Assembly: GCF_000504245.1 (NCBI RefSeq)
Contig: NZ_KI632509.1
Location: 805,723 to 869,722 of the forward strand
Reading direction: 5' to 3'
Source: Haloechinothrix halophila YIM 93223
Lineage (GTDB): Bacteria > Actinomycetota > Actinomycetes > Mycobacteriales > Pseudonocardiaceae
DNA length: 64,000 bases
Shown: positions 24,527 through 32,679 of the stretch, piece after piece
Layout: each line of letters opens with the position of its first letter
How positions within the stretch are numbered: the first letter of the stretch is position 1
Program-made: the position numbers and the translations under genes
Notes under the pieces: generated by a model
What the model saw: the letters and a program-made list of their open reading frames with translations, nothing else
The model's database searches: none
What the model was told of the DNA's origin: nothing

Positions 24527-25858
24527 ATGGGTCTCGATTCACTGGAAGATCTGATCGACGCCAACGATGTCTCCGGCATGAAGCAGTGGCTCGATGAGCA
24601 CCCGCCGCACGTCATCGCCGACGAACTCGGCAGGAACGAGGCGATCACGGCGGTGTTGCTGTTCCGGTTGCTCGACAAGGACCACGCGCTCGCCGTCTTC
24701 GAGGAACTGGACCCGGTCGACCAGCAGAAGATCCTGTCAGGACTGCGCGACAAGGCGTTCTATGAGCTGGTCGAGGCGATGGACCCGGACGACCGCGCGC
24801 GGTTGCTCGGTGAGGCGCCAGCGAAGTTCACCCAGCGCGTGCTCGCCGGGCTCTCGCTCGAACAACGTTCGCTGACCGCGCGGCTGCTCGGTTATGAGGA
24901 CGGCACCGTCGGCCGCATCATGAGCCCCGCGGTGCTGGTGCTGCGGGGTGAGCTGACCGCGAAAGATGCGCTCCAGGTAGTGCGCGAGCGCGGTGAGAAC
25001 GCAGAGACCGTGTACACCCTTCCGGTCGTCGACAACAGTCGCCGGTTCCAGGGTGTCGTGACGCTGCGTGAGCTGGTCCTTGGCGGGCCGGATACGCTGG
25101 TCGCTGACCTCGCCAGCAGCGAGAAGCCCACGGTACCGGCGACGGAGGACGCCGAGGTGGCCGCGCGGCTGATGCAGGACGCCAATCTGCTCGCGCTGAT
25201 CGTCGTCGACAGCGAGGACAGGGTGATCGGCGTGCTCACCATCGACGACGCCTTCGAGGTCATCGAGGCAGCCGATACCGAGGACGTCGCCCGCCAGTCC
25301 GCGACGACGCCGTGGATCGGGCACTACATGGCGGTCAGCGTGGTGCAGCTCGCGCGCTCGCGGGTGGTGTGGCTGTTGTTGCTGATCGTGGCGGCGTCGC
25401 TGACGGTCGGGGTGCTCGAAGCGTTCGAGGGCACGTTGGCGCAGGTGGTGCAGCTCGCGGCGTTCATCCCGCTGCTCATCGGTACCGGTGGCAACAGTGG
25501 CGCGCAGGCCGCGACGGCAGCGGTGCGCGCGCTCGCGGTGGGTGAGTTGCGGACCAGTGACGTCCTGCGCGTGGCGTTCCGGGAGTCGCGGGTCGGGCTG
25601 CTCGTTGGGCTCACGCTCGCGGCGGTCGCGTTCGTGTTCGGCCTGCTGATCGCGGGCAGCGGCATCGCGGTCGCGGTGTCGTTGTCGCTGGTGGTGATCT
25701 GTGTGTGGGCCGCGATGATCGGCGGCACCATGCCGCTGCTCGCCAAGCGCGTCGGCATCGACCCCGCCGTGGTGTCCGCGCCGTTGGTCACCACGCTGGT
25801 CGACGCCACTGGCCTGATCATCTACTTTCTGATCGCCCGGGCGGTTCTGGGGATCTGA
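24527..25858 (+). CDS. mgtE: magnesium transporter MgtE
   Basis: 443-aa Mg2+ channel of the inner membrane. The cytosolic N domain (about 1-130) has MgtE repeats such as DPVDQQKILSGL and DPDDRARLLGE. Paired CBS domains (about 130-255; GRIMSPAVLVLRG and GVLTIDDAFEVIE) sense cytosolic Mg2+. Five membrane helices form the pore (about 285-443). The GTGGNSGAQAATAAVRALA block near residue 320 holds the family signature, and the conserved Asp near LVDATGLIIYF is present. ATG 24527 follows CGGAGGAG. Monocistronic or cotranscribed with the next gene, 29 nt away. Confidence 0.96.
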   Translation: MGLDSLEDLIDANDVSGMKQWLDEHPPHVIADELGRNEAITAVLLFRLLDKDHALAVFEELDPVDQQKILSGLRDKAFYELVEAMDPDDRARLLGEAPAKFTQRVLAGLSLEQRSLTARLLGYEDGTVGRIMSPAVLVLRGELTAKDALQVVRERGENAETVYTLPVVDNSRRFQGVVTLRELVLGGPDTLVADLASSEKPTVPATEDAEVAARLMQDANLLALIVVDSEDRVIGVLTIDDAFEVIEAADTEDVARQSATTPWIGHYMAVSVVQLARSRVVWLLLLIVAASLTVGVLEAFEGTLAQVVQLAAFIPLLIGTGGNSGAQAATAAVRALAVGELRTSDVLRVAFRESRVGLLVGLTLAAVAFVFGLLIAGSGIAVAVSLSLVVICVWAAMIGGTMPLLAKRVGIDPAVVSAPLVTTLVDATGLIIYFLIARAVLGI

Positions 25859-25873
25859 CGGCCGCGTGCTGGC

Positions 25874-25879
25874 TACAGT
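25874..25879 (+). promoter_or_regulatory. candidate -10 element (TACAGT), leaderless gene
   Basis: TACAGT ends 8 nt before GTG 25888, with no ribosome-binding site between. Supports GTG 25888 as the start and a promoter separate from mgtE. Confidence 0.5.
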
Positions 25880-25887
25880 GGACGGTC

Positions 25888-26910
25888 GTGGACGTCTCCT
25901 TTCTCAGTGCGGGGGCCGTCGCACTGCTCGCCGGGATGGCCGCGTTCGTCGTGTGGCGGGTGCGTGGCGGTGGTGACGGCACGCGGCAGGGCCTGCCGCT
26001 AGCGGGAACGATGCTGATGGCAGCCGGTGCACTGGCCCTTGTCACCGGATGGTTGCTCGCCGCGCCGGGCACCCCGCGCGCGGAAGCGCTCAAATCCGGC
26101 GGGCTTGCCGCTGGTTCGGTCGTCGCGCTGTACGCGTTGTGGCTGAACGATCGCCGCAGGCGGGTCGATGAGGGCCGGCATGTCGTGGAGAGCGACCGGG
26201 CTGAACACGACAGGGAGAAGGCCGCTGACGAGCGCTTCGCGCGGGCGATAGAGCTTCTTGGCAGCCCTGCTGACCAGGTGCGTGTCGGTGCGGTGGCGGC
26301 GCTGGTCGCGGTCGCCCGTGACCGGCCGAAGTACTACGTGCAGCCAGTCATCGACGTGCTGTGCGCGTACCTGCGTCGTCCCTTCGACCATCCGCGCTAT
26401 CAGCTTCAGCAACGGGAGTGGCCTCGACAGGAGGCTGAGGACGCCGAGCGTGAGCTCCAAGTCCGGCTGTCCGCACAACGAGCGCTCGCGGACCTGCTAC
26501 CGGCGGCCTCGGACGACGACGCCCCGCGCTACGACCTCGATCTGACCGGCGCGGTCCTCGAATACCTCCGTCTCACCGGCCGCACCGTCGGCACGATCAC
26601 GCTGCGGTACGCCCGCCTGTACAGCAGCAACGACTTCAGCGGGACAGTGTTCCGTGGCGACGCGTGGTTCACCAGTGCGCACTCGCTGGACGGCAGGTTG
26701 CCTGCGCAGCTCTTGCTCACGAACGTCGAGTTCCGTCGCAAGGCGTGGTTCAGCGGGTTCACCGCAGCAGGGCGGGTGCTGTTCACCGGCGCGCGATTCG
26801 CAGGCGACGCGAAGTTCAGCGACGCCAGTTTCGGCAGCGCGGACTTCAGCGGGTGTCACCGCGACGGCGCCGTGATCGACCCGCCACAGGCGCTTGACGA
26901 GTGGGGGTGA
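25888..26910 (+). CDS. membrane protein with pentapeptide-repeat-like C-terminus
   Basis: 340-aa protein. Two membrane helices lie near residues 5-20 and 30-50, with a possible third near 65-82. A charged helical segment (about 83-130, DRRRRVDEGRHVVESDRAEHDREKA-like) is followed by the AIELLGSP...VRVGAVAALVAVARD block often seen in actinobacterial pentapeptide-repeat proteins. The last ~120 residues run as degenerate A(D/N)LxX-type strands (FSGTVFRGDAWF, FTGARFAGDAKFSDASF, GSADFSG), consistent with a short right-handed beta-helix. Function unknown. It is convergent with purL (8 nt apart). Confidence 0.8.
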   Translation: MDVSFLSAGAVALLAGMAAFVVWRVRGGGDGTRQGLPLAGTMLMAAGALALVTGWLLAAPGTPRAEALKSGGLAAGSVVALYALWLNDRRRRVDEGRHVVESDRAEHDREKAADERFARAIELLGSPADQVRVGAVAALVAVARDRPKYYVQPVIDVLCAYLRRPFDHPRYQLQQREWPRQEAEDAERELQVRLSAQRALADLLPAASDDDAPRYDLDLTGAVLEYLRLTGRTVGTITLRYARLYSSNDFSGTVFRGDAWFTSAHSLDGRLPAQLLLTNVEFRRKAWFSGFTAAGRVLFTGARFAGDAKFSDASFGSADFSGCHRDGAVIDPPQALDEWG

Positions 26911-26918
26911 CCAGCCGA

Positions 26919-29207
26919 TCAGTCGAACAGCGCGGGCAGTGTGCCCTCCCACGCGGTGCGCAGCTCGTCGAGCGGAAGTGTCGCGACGTCCTGGATCTCC
27001 AGCGCGTCCGACTCGGGGACGACGACGCCGGTCTTGCGCCACGGCAGACCCCGCGCGGAACACAGCTCCGTGAACCGCAGTTCCTCGCTGCGCGGCACCG
27101 CGACGAGCACCCGGCCGGCTGACTCGGAGAACAGCTGCACAAACGGGTCCATGTCGGGGTCGAGCACCAGCCGTGCGCCGGTCTGTCCGATCAGCGCCAT
27201 CTCCACGATGGTCTGCGCGAGGCCGCCATCGGAAAGGTCGTGCGCCGCGGAGATCATGCCGTCGCGCGACCCGGCGACCAGGATGTCCGCGAGCAGTTTC
27301 TCGCGGGCGAGGTCGACGTGCGGCGGGGTGCCGCCGATGTGGCCGTGCACGACGTGCGCCCATTCCGAGCCGCCGAACTCCTCGCGTGTCTCACCGAGCA
27401 GGATCAGCGACTCGCCAGCCTCGTTGCCGATGCCGGTCGGGATGCGCCTGCGGACGTCGTCGATCGTGCCGAGCACGCCGACGACTGGGGTCGGCAGGAT
27501 CGCGGTGTCGCCGGTCTGGTTGTAGAAGCTGACGTTGCCGCCGGTGACGGGGATGCCCAGCTCGCGGCAGCCCTCGGCGAGCCCCTTCACGGCCTGCTCG
27601 AACTGCCACATCACGCCGGGGTCCTCGGGCGAGCCGAAGTTCAGGCAGTTGGTCACCGCGAGCGGTGTCGCACCGCCGGTCGCGACATTGCGGTACGCCT
27701 CGGCCAGCGCGAGCTGCGTGCCGGTGTACGGGTCGAGCTTGACGAATCGCCCGTTGCAGTCGGTCGCCGCCGCGACGCCGCGCCCGGTCTCCTCATCGAT
27801 GCGGATCATGCCGGAGTCGCACGGCTGCGACAACACGGTGCCGCCGCGCACGTAGCGGTCGTACTGCTGCGTGACCCACTCCCGGGAGGCGAGGTTCGGC
27901 GAGGAGATCATCGTCAGGATCGTCTCCCGCAGCTCCTCAGGGGTGCTCGGCCGCGACAGCAGATCCGGCGTCGCGGCCTGCAGGACGTCTTGCTCGGCGG
28001 GCCGCGCGAACGGCCGGTGGTACTCGGGGCCCTCGTGCGCCACGGTGCGCGGCGGGACGTCCACCACGGTGTCGCCGTGCCAGGTGATCACCAGGTTGTC
28101 GCCGTCGGTGACCTCGCCGATCTCGGTGGCGATGACATCCCACTTGCGGCACACCCGCAGGAACGCTTCGACGTCCTCCGGCTTGACCACGGCGCACATG
28201 CGTTCCTGCGACTCGCTCGACAGGATCTCCGCCGGGGTCATGCCCTCGGCGCGCAGCGGCACCTGGTCGAGCTCGACGCGCATGCCGCCGTCCCCCGCGG
28301 AGGCCAGCTCACTGGTGGCACAGGACAGACCCGCGCCGCCGAGATCCTGGATGCCGACGACGATGCCCTCGCGGAACAGCTCAAGGCTGCACTCGATCAG
28401 CACCTTCTCGGTGAACGGGTCGCCGACCTGGACACTCGGCAGCTTCTTGCGACCGGTGCCGGTCTCGGGGGAGTCACTGTCGGAGAACGTCTCCGAGGCC
28501 AGCACCGAGACGCCGCCGATGCCGTCGAGGCCGGTGCGCGCGCCGAACAGCATGACCTTGTTCCCGACGCCGGACGCGTGCGCCAGGTGCAGGTCCTCGC
28601 TGCGCATCGCGCCGATGCACATCGCGTTGACCAGCGGGTTGCCCTGGTACGTCGAGTCGAAGACGACCTCGCCGCCGATGTTCGGCAGGCCGAGGCAGTT
28701 GCCGTAGCCGCCGATGCCCGCGACGACGCCGGGCAGCACGCGCTTGGTGTCCGGGTGGTCCGCCGCGCCGAACCGCAGCGGGTCGAGCACCGCGAGCGGG
28801 CGCGCGCCCATCGCGATGATGTCGCGGACGATGCCGCCGACGCCGGTCGCCGCGCCCTGATACGGCTCTACATAGGACGGATGGTTGTGCGACTCCACCT
28901 TGAATGTGACCGCCCAGCCGTCCCCGATATCGACGACGCCCGCGTTCTCACCGATGCCCGCCAGCATCTTGGTGCGCATCTCCTCGGTGGTGTTCTCTTT
29001 CCAGTAGTGCCAGTGCACCTTGGACGATTTGTAGGAGCAGTGCTCGCTCCACATCACCGAGTACATCGCCAGCTCGGCGTCGGTCGGCCTGCGGCCGAGG
29101 ATCTCGCGGATCCGGGCGTACTCGTCTTCCTTGAGCCCCAGCTCGGCCCAGGGCTGCTCGGTGTCAGGGGTGGACTCGGCGTGCTTGACGGTATCGAGAG
29201 TAGTCAC
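26919..29207 (-). CDS. purL: phosphoribosylformylglycinamidine synthase subunit PurL
   Basis: 762-aa small-type PurL that, with PurQ and PurS, converts FGAR, ATP and glutamine to FGAM. Seen are [16 protein letters not shown] near residue 50, the ATP-site [28 protein letters not shown] region near 100, [22 protein letters not shown] near 290, and in the second half [12 protein letters not shown] and [13 protein letters not shown]. Length fits the three-component complex. ATG 29207 overlaps the purQ stop by 4 nt (ATGA at 29204-29207). Order on the minus strand is purS-purQ-purL. Confidence 0.97.
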   Translation of the reverse strand: MTTLDTVKHAESTPDTEQPWAELGLKEDEYARIREILGRRPTDAELAMYSVMWSEHCSYKSSKVHWHYWKENTTEEMRTKMLAGIGENAGVVDIGDGWAVTFKVESHNHPSYVEPYQGAATGVGGIVRDIIAMGARPLAVLDPLRFGAADHPDTKRVLPGVVAGIGGYGNCLGLPNIGGEVVFDSTYQGNPLVNAMCIGAMRSEDLHLAHASGVGNKVMLFGARTGLDGIGGVSVLASETFSDSDSPETGTGRKKLPSVQVGDPFTEKVLIECSLELFREGIVVGIQDLGGAGLSCATSELASAGDGGMRVELDQVPLRAEGMTPAEILSSESQERMCAVVKPEDVEAFLRVCRKWDVIATEIGEVTDGDNLVITWHGDTVVDVPPRTVAHEGPEYHRPFARPAEQDVLQAATPDLLSRPSTPEELRETILTMISSPNLASREWVTQQYDRYVRGGTVLSQPCDSGMIRIDEETGRGVAAATDCNGRFVKLDPYTGTQLALAEAYRNVATGGATPLAVTNCLNFGSPEDPGVMWQFEQAVKGLAEGCRELGIPVTGGNVSFYNQTGDTAILPTPVVGVLGTIDDVRRRIPTGIGNEAGESLILLGETREEFGGSEWAHVVHGHIGGTPPHVDLAREKLLADILVAGSRDGMISAAHDLSDGGLAQTIVEMALIGQTGARLVLDPDMDPFVQLFSESAGRVLVAVPRSEELRFTELCSARGLPWRKTGVVVPESDALEIQDVATLPLDELRTAWEGTLPALFD

Positions 29208-29953
29208 GCAGGGGCTCCTTGGAGCGCGTCGAGTGCGGACAGGAACATGCCGAGACCGTCGTCGCTCGGTCCGGTCAGCGCGTCGATGGCGTGCTCGGGG
29301 TGCGGCATCAGCCCGACGATCCGGCCGGTCGGGTCGGTGATGCCCGCGATGTCGCGGCGGGAGCCGTTCGGGTTGGCAGCGCCCATGGTTCGACCCTGCG
29401 AGCAGGTCTCACCGACATACCGGAACACCACCCTGTCCTCGTTCTCCAGCGCGTCGAGGGTCGGCTCGTCGGCCATGTAGGCGCCTTCGCCGTTCTTGAC
29501 CGGGATCAGGATCTCCGCGCCGTGCTCGTAGCGGGTGGTCCACGCCGTCGACGTGTTCTCCACCCGCAGCCACTGGTCGCGGCAGACGAAGTGCAGCTTG
29601 TGGTTGCGCACCAGCGCGCCGGGCAGCAGGCCCGCTTCACACAGAACTTGGAAGCCGTTGCAGATGCCCAGCACCGGCATGCCCTTGCGCGCGGCCTCGA
29701 TGACCTCGCCCATCACCGGCGCGAACCGGGCGATCGCGCCAGCGCGCAGGTAGTCGCCGTACGAGAAGCCGCCCGGCACGACAACGGCATCGACGCCGGC
29801 GAGGTCGGCGTCGCCGTGCCACAGGGAGACGGCTTCGCAGGCCTCATGGCTCGACCCTGCAAGCAGGTCTCGCGCGGCGTAGCGCACCGCGCGCGCGGCG
29901 TCGACGTCGTCCAGCGTGCCCGGGAAGGTGATGACGCCAACCTTCGCCGTCAT
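29204..29953 (-). CDS. purQ: phosphoribosylformylglycinamidine synthase glutaminase subunit PurQ (with two short inserts)
   Basis: 249-aa class I glutamine amidotransferase supplying ammonia to PurL. The family is usually about 225 aa; the excess of ~23 residues is explained by two in-frame inserts that share one DNA sequence. Insert 1 (about residues 28-40, [12 protein letters not shown]) comes before [10 protein letters not shown]; insert 2 (about 181-192, [11 protein letters not shown]) separates YVGE from NPNGS. Otherwise the protein is normal: [20 protein letters not shown], the catalytic Cys in [15 protein letters not shown], and MPHPEHA with the His/Glu of the triad. Overlaps purS by 4 nt and purL by 4 nt. 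Still expected to be functional because it is the only purQ seen. Confidence 0.95.
   Translation of the reverse strand: MTAKVGVITFPGTLDDVDAARAVRYAARDLLAGSSHEACEAVSLWHGDADLAGVDAVVVPGGFSYGDYLRAGAIARFAPVMGEVIEAARKGMPVLGICNGFQVLCEAGLLPGALVRNHKLHFVCRDQWLRVENTSTAWTTRYEHGAEILIPVKNGEGAYMADEPTLDALENEDRVVFRYVGETCSQGRTMGAANPNGSRRDIAGITDPTGRIVGLMPHPEHAIDALTGPSDDGLGMFLSALDALQGAPA
29384..29410 (-). repeat. intragenic purQ repeat, copy 2
   Basis: 27 nt that, read on the purQ strand, start GAGACCTGCTCGCAGGG and match copy 1 at 29845-29871 at 25 of 27 positions; similarity extends to about 35 of 42 nt downstream. The core GACCTGC...GCAGGGTC is an inverted repeat. Encodes E-T-C-S-Q-G-R-T-M here. Confidence 0.85.
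29845..29871 (-). repeat. intragenic purQ repeat, copy 1
   Basis: 27 nt that, read on the purQ strand, start GAGACCTGCTTGCAGGG. Same sequence as copy 2 but translated in another reading frame (R-D-L-L-A-G-S-S-H). Both copies coincide with segments absent from ordinary PurQ proteins. Confidence 0.85.
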
Positions 29954-30189
29954 TCCGACACCCGCCGGACGACGAAGTCTTCGATCACCGGATTCGACAG
30001 GAAACCTTCGGCGATTTTGGCGAGCGTGGCGTCGTCGACCGAGTCGTCGACCTCCAGCTCGAAGTGCTTGCCCTGACGGACGTCGGCCACGCCGTCGAAT
30101 CCGAGGCGGGGCAGCGCGCGGGCGACCGCCTGTCCCTGCGGGTCGAGGATCTCGGGCTTGGGCATGACGTCGACGACGACTTTGGCCAC
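29950..30189 (-). CDS. purS: phosphoribosylformylglycinamidine synthase subunit PurS
   Basis: 79-aa small subunit that bridges PurL and PurQ. It shows the expected pattern: an N-terminal strand [16 protein letters not shown], then the helix [28 protein letters not shown] and a C-terminal [17 protein letters not shown] helix and strand. ATG 30189 is preceded by a GGAGCTGTC site. The stop overlaps the purQ start as ATGA. It is first in the purSQL operon and faces a lipoprotein gene across 272 nt. Confidence 0.96.
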   Translation of the reverse strand: MAKVVVDVMPKPEILDPQGQAVARALPRLGFDGVADVRQGKHFELEVDDSVDDATLAKIAEGFLSNPVIEDFVVRRVSE

Positions 30190-30323
30190 GTGACAGCTCC
30201 GGGTTTCGGTGGGTCTAGCGACGTTGTGAGCCTACCTGGCCTGCGGATTTCGGCTGGCAGTGAGGTTTGCCGCGCGCGACGCAGGTCACGTGGGTTCGCA
30301 TTGGGTGTCGGCTCGTGCGCGAT

Positions 30324-30346
30324 GGGTTTCGCTGCGGGAGAAACCC
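30324..30346. promoter_or_regulatory. inverted repeat between purS and the lipoprotein gene
   Basis: GGGTTTC (30324-30330) and GAAACCC (30340-30346) are perfect inverted arms 9 nt apart in the divergent gap 30190-30461. A candidate operator for purSQL or the lipoprotein gene; no further evidence. The rest of the gap shows no gene. Confidence 0.35.
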
Positions 30347-30461
30347 GTGGCGCATGGCCCGGAGAGCATGCGCGGAAGATCGTGATTTCGGCCGTCTGCC
30401 TGGTAGTGGCCTGCTAGCGTTTACAGCTCGGAACAGCATTTTTAGCCTCGGGGGAGGATTC

Positions 30462-30980
30462 ATGGCTGGGGGCGGATACGTGGTTGACCCGCTGGTCAAG
30501 CGGTCGATGGCGCTTCTTTCGATGACGGTTTTCGCGGTGTCGGTGCTGGCAGGGTGTGGCGGCGGTACCGACAAGCGGCTGACTGACCAGGCGTCGTGCG
30601 ATCTACTCAGCACTGACGCGATCAGCGAGGCGACCGGCACGACTATCGGCGAGGGCACCGAAGAAGGCAGACAATGCTTCTACGCGGCTGATGGTTCGCC
30701 AACCGCTGCCGTGACTATCGGGGCGGGCGCGCCCACTGCGGGTTATCCCGATCAGGAACCGCCGCCGGGTGCCCCGGCGCCGGAGGAGATCGATATCGAC
30801 GGTGTGATGGCTCGGCAGGCCAGCAACGGTGACATGTGTTCCGTGGATCTCTGGCTCGATCCGGAATCCGAGGACCAGGTGGTCAGCGTGGTATTCATTG
30901 ATGCCAATCGCTCCGACGAGGAGGTTTGTACGGTGTCGGCGACGCTGGCGGGCGACATTCTCGCTGGATTGCCGGGCTGA
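30462..30980 (+). CDS. lipoprotein, DUF3558-like
   Basis: 172-aa predicted lipoprotein. After a hydrophobic stretch the lipobox L-A-G-C places the lipidated Cys near residue 32. The mature part has QASCDLLSTDAISEATGTTIGEG and ends VCTVSATLAGDILAGLPG, a Cys-paired layout like actinobacterial DUF3558 proteins. ATG 30462 follows GGGGGAGG. Alternative upstream frame is not coding-like. Role unknown; probably at the outer face of the membrane. The stop lies within a 15-nt direct repeat (GGGCTGACCGATGAC twice). Confidence 0.8.
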   Translation: MAGGGYVVDPLVKRSMALLSMTVFAVSVLAGCGGGTDKRLTDQASCDLLSTDAISEATGTTIGEGTEEGRQCFYAADGSPTAAVTIGAGAPTAGYPDQEPPPGAPAPEEIDIDGVMARQASNGDMCSVDLWLDPESEDQVVSVVFIDANRSDEEVCTVSATLAGDILAGLPG

Positions 30981-31119
30981 CCGATGACGGGCTGACCGAT
31001 GACGATGGAAAATCCGTAGCACCGTGTCGGTGGGCGTCGGTATCGTCCGGCGCATGGGAGGCACGGAGTTCACTTGACCCACTAACGACGTATCACCGCC
31101 GAGCTTCCGGCTGCGGGCG

Positions 31120-32679
31120 GTGCTTGCCGCGCGGCCAGGACTGACCCTGACCGCCGCGGTCGCTGGTGCGGGGGCGATGCTGCCGACGGCGGTGATGTCG
31201 CTGGTAGTCGGCGCGGCGATCGACACCAGCATCGCCGCTGGTCGCCTGGCGGACCTCGCGGGCTGGATCGCGCTCGTGCTGGGGCTCGCCGTCGTGCAGG
31301 CGGTGGCGAGCGGCGTCCTGAACTGGGCGTCGCACACGATGTGGATCCACGGTGCGGTCAGCGCGGAGCGCGCGGTTGTGGGCCATGCCGCGCACCTCGG
31401 CGCGACGTTGCCGAAACGGCTGTCGACCGGCGAGGTCGTCGCCATGGGGTCGGAGGACGTCTACGACATCGGCAACGCCGTCGAGACGTTCGGCAGGACC
31501 ATCGGCGCGCTGACGTCGTTCGCCGTCGTCGCCGTCGTGCTGGTGACGATCACCCCGGTTCTCGGCGTGATCGCGCTGGTCGGGGTGCCGCTCGCCGTGC
31601 TCGGCATTGGCCCGCTGCTGCGGCCGTTGCACCGTCGCAAGGAAGCGCAGCGAGAACGGTTCTCCGAGGTCACCTCCATGGGTGCGGACATCGTCGCCGG
31701 GCTGCGTATCCTGCGTGGGGTCGGCGGCGAGCGGCAGCACCTGCGCCGTTTCGCCGCCGTGAACGATCGGGTGCGCGACGCTGGCGTGGCCGTGGGGCGC
31801 ACCGAGTCCTGGCTCGCGGCGGCCGAAATCGCGCTGCCCGGTCTGGTCACCGTCGTCGTCACCTGGCTTGGTGCGCGGCTCGCGCTGGACGGCGCGATCT
31901 CGCCGGGCGAACTGATCGCGTTCTATGGCGCATCGGCGTTCCTCGTCGTGCCGGTTCGAACGGCGACCGAAGCAGCGGACGCGGCCAGCGCGGCACGTGT
32001 CGCGGCGGGCCGCATCGACCGGCTGCTCCGCCTCGCCCCGGAGTTCGGTGAGCCTGTTGAGCCGGTGCCACTGCCGGACGGCCCGTTGTCGCTGGCCGAG
32101 GGCGGACTCGTCGCGCCAGCAGGGCGGCTCACGGTGTTGCCGCCGGATCGCGCCCTCGCCGAACGCCTCACCGGTTACGCCGACAGCGACGCCTTGCTCG
32201 GCGGCGTGCCCATCAACGGCGTCGACCGCGCGGAACTGCGCCGCCGCGTGGTGCTCGTCCTGGGCGACGACCACCTGTTCGCGGGACGGGTCGGCGAGGA
32301 GCTCGCGGCAGGCGACGCCGTGCCGGTCGCGGACGCCATCGCGGCAGCTGATGCCTCCGACGTCATCGACGCCTTGCCCGAGGGGTACGACGCCGTGCTG
32401 AGCGAGCGCGGTCGGTCGGTGTCCGGTGGCCAGCGACAACGGCTGCTGCTGGCACGGGCACTCACCCTCGACCCGGACGTCCTCGTGCTGGAGGAACCGA
32501 CGTCCGCCGTGGACGCGCACACCGAGGCCCGCATCGTCGAGCGCGTCGCCGCGCTCCGCGAGGGCCGCACCACGGTGGTGCTGACGTCCAGTCCGCTTTG
32601 GCGCAACGCACCTGGGGCGCGTGTGGCGACACCTGACAGCACGCACCTGGCGACACCCCGGGAAGGAGTCGTGCCATGA
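31120..32679 (+). CDS. ABC exporter half, degenerate ATP-binding domain (no Walker A)
   Basis: 519-aa type IV exporter half-transporter. Six membrane helices occupy about residues 8-290. The nucleotide-binding domain keeps the signature VSGGQRQR near residue 435, and the Walker B region reads VLVLEEPTSAVD near 453-464, with Glu in place of the Walker B Asp. The Walker A P-loop is absent (the position reads APAGRLTVLPPDRA), the Q-loop Gln is missing (LGDDHLF) and the switch His is replaced (LTSSPLW). So it cannot bind ATP in the normal way. It pairs with the next gene, whose start overlaps its stop by 4 nt. GTG 31120 is the first start in frame after a stop at 31075; no clear ribosome-binding site. 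Confidence 0.9.
   Translation: MLAARPGLTLTAAVAGAGAMLPTAVMSLVVGAAIDTSIAAGRLADLAGWIALVLGLAVVQAVASGVLNWASHTMWIHGAVSAERAVVGHAAHLGATLPKRLSTGEVVAMGSEDVYDIGNAVETFGRTIGALTSFAVVAVVLVTITPVLGVIALVGVPLAVLGIGPLLRPLHRRKEAQRERFSEVTSMGADIVAGLRILRGVGGERQHLRRFAAVNDRVRDAGVAVGRTESWLAAAEIALPGLVTVVVTWLGARLALDGAISPGELIAFYGASAFLVVPVRTATEAADAASAARVAAGRIDRLLRLAPEFGEPVEPVPLPDGPLSLAEGGLVAPAGRLTVLPPDRALAERLTGYADSDALLGGVPINGVDRAELRRRVVLVLGDDHLFAGRVGEELAAGDAVPVADAIAAADASDVIDALPEGYDAVLSERGRSVSGGQRQRLLLARALTLDPDVLVLEEPTSAVDAHTEARIVERVAALREGRTTVVLTSSPLWRNAPGARVATPDSTHLATPREGVVP

Noticed and set aside
27240-29480. A 746-codon open frame on the plus strand
   Set aside because: Antisense to purL and purQ, without motifs or a ribosome-binding site; the minus-strand genes are unambiguous.
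30981-31119. Possible frameshift upstream of the first ABC half-transporter
   Set aside because: The frame is closed by TGA at 31075, no homologous N-terminal sequence was recognised in other frames, and GTG 31120 gives a complete membrane domain.
31093-32646. A 517-codon open frame on the minus strand
   Set aside because: Antisense to the first ABC half-transporter; composition is Arg/His/Asp-rich shadow sequence.
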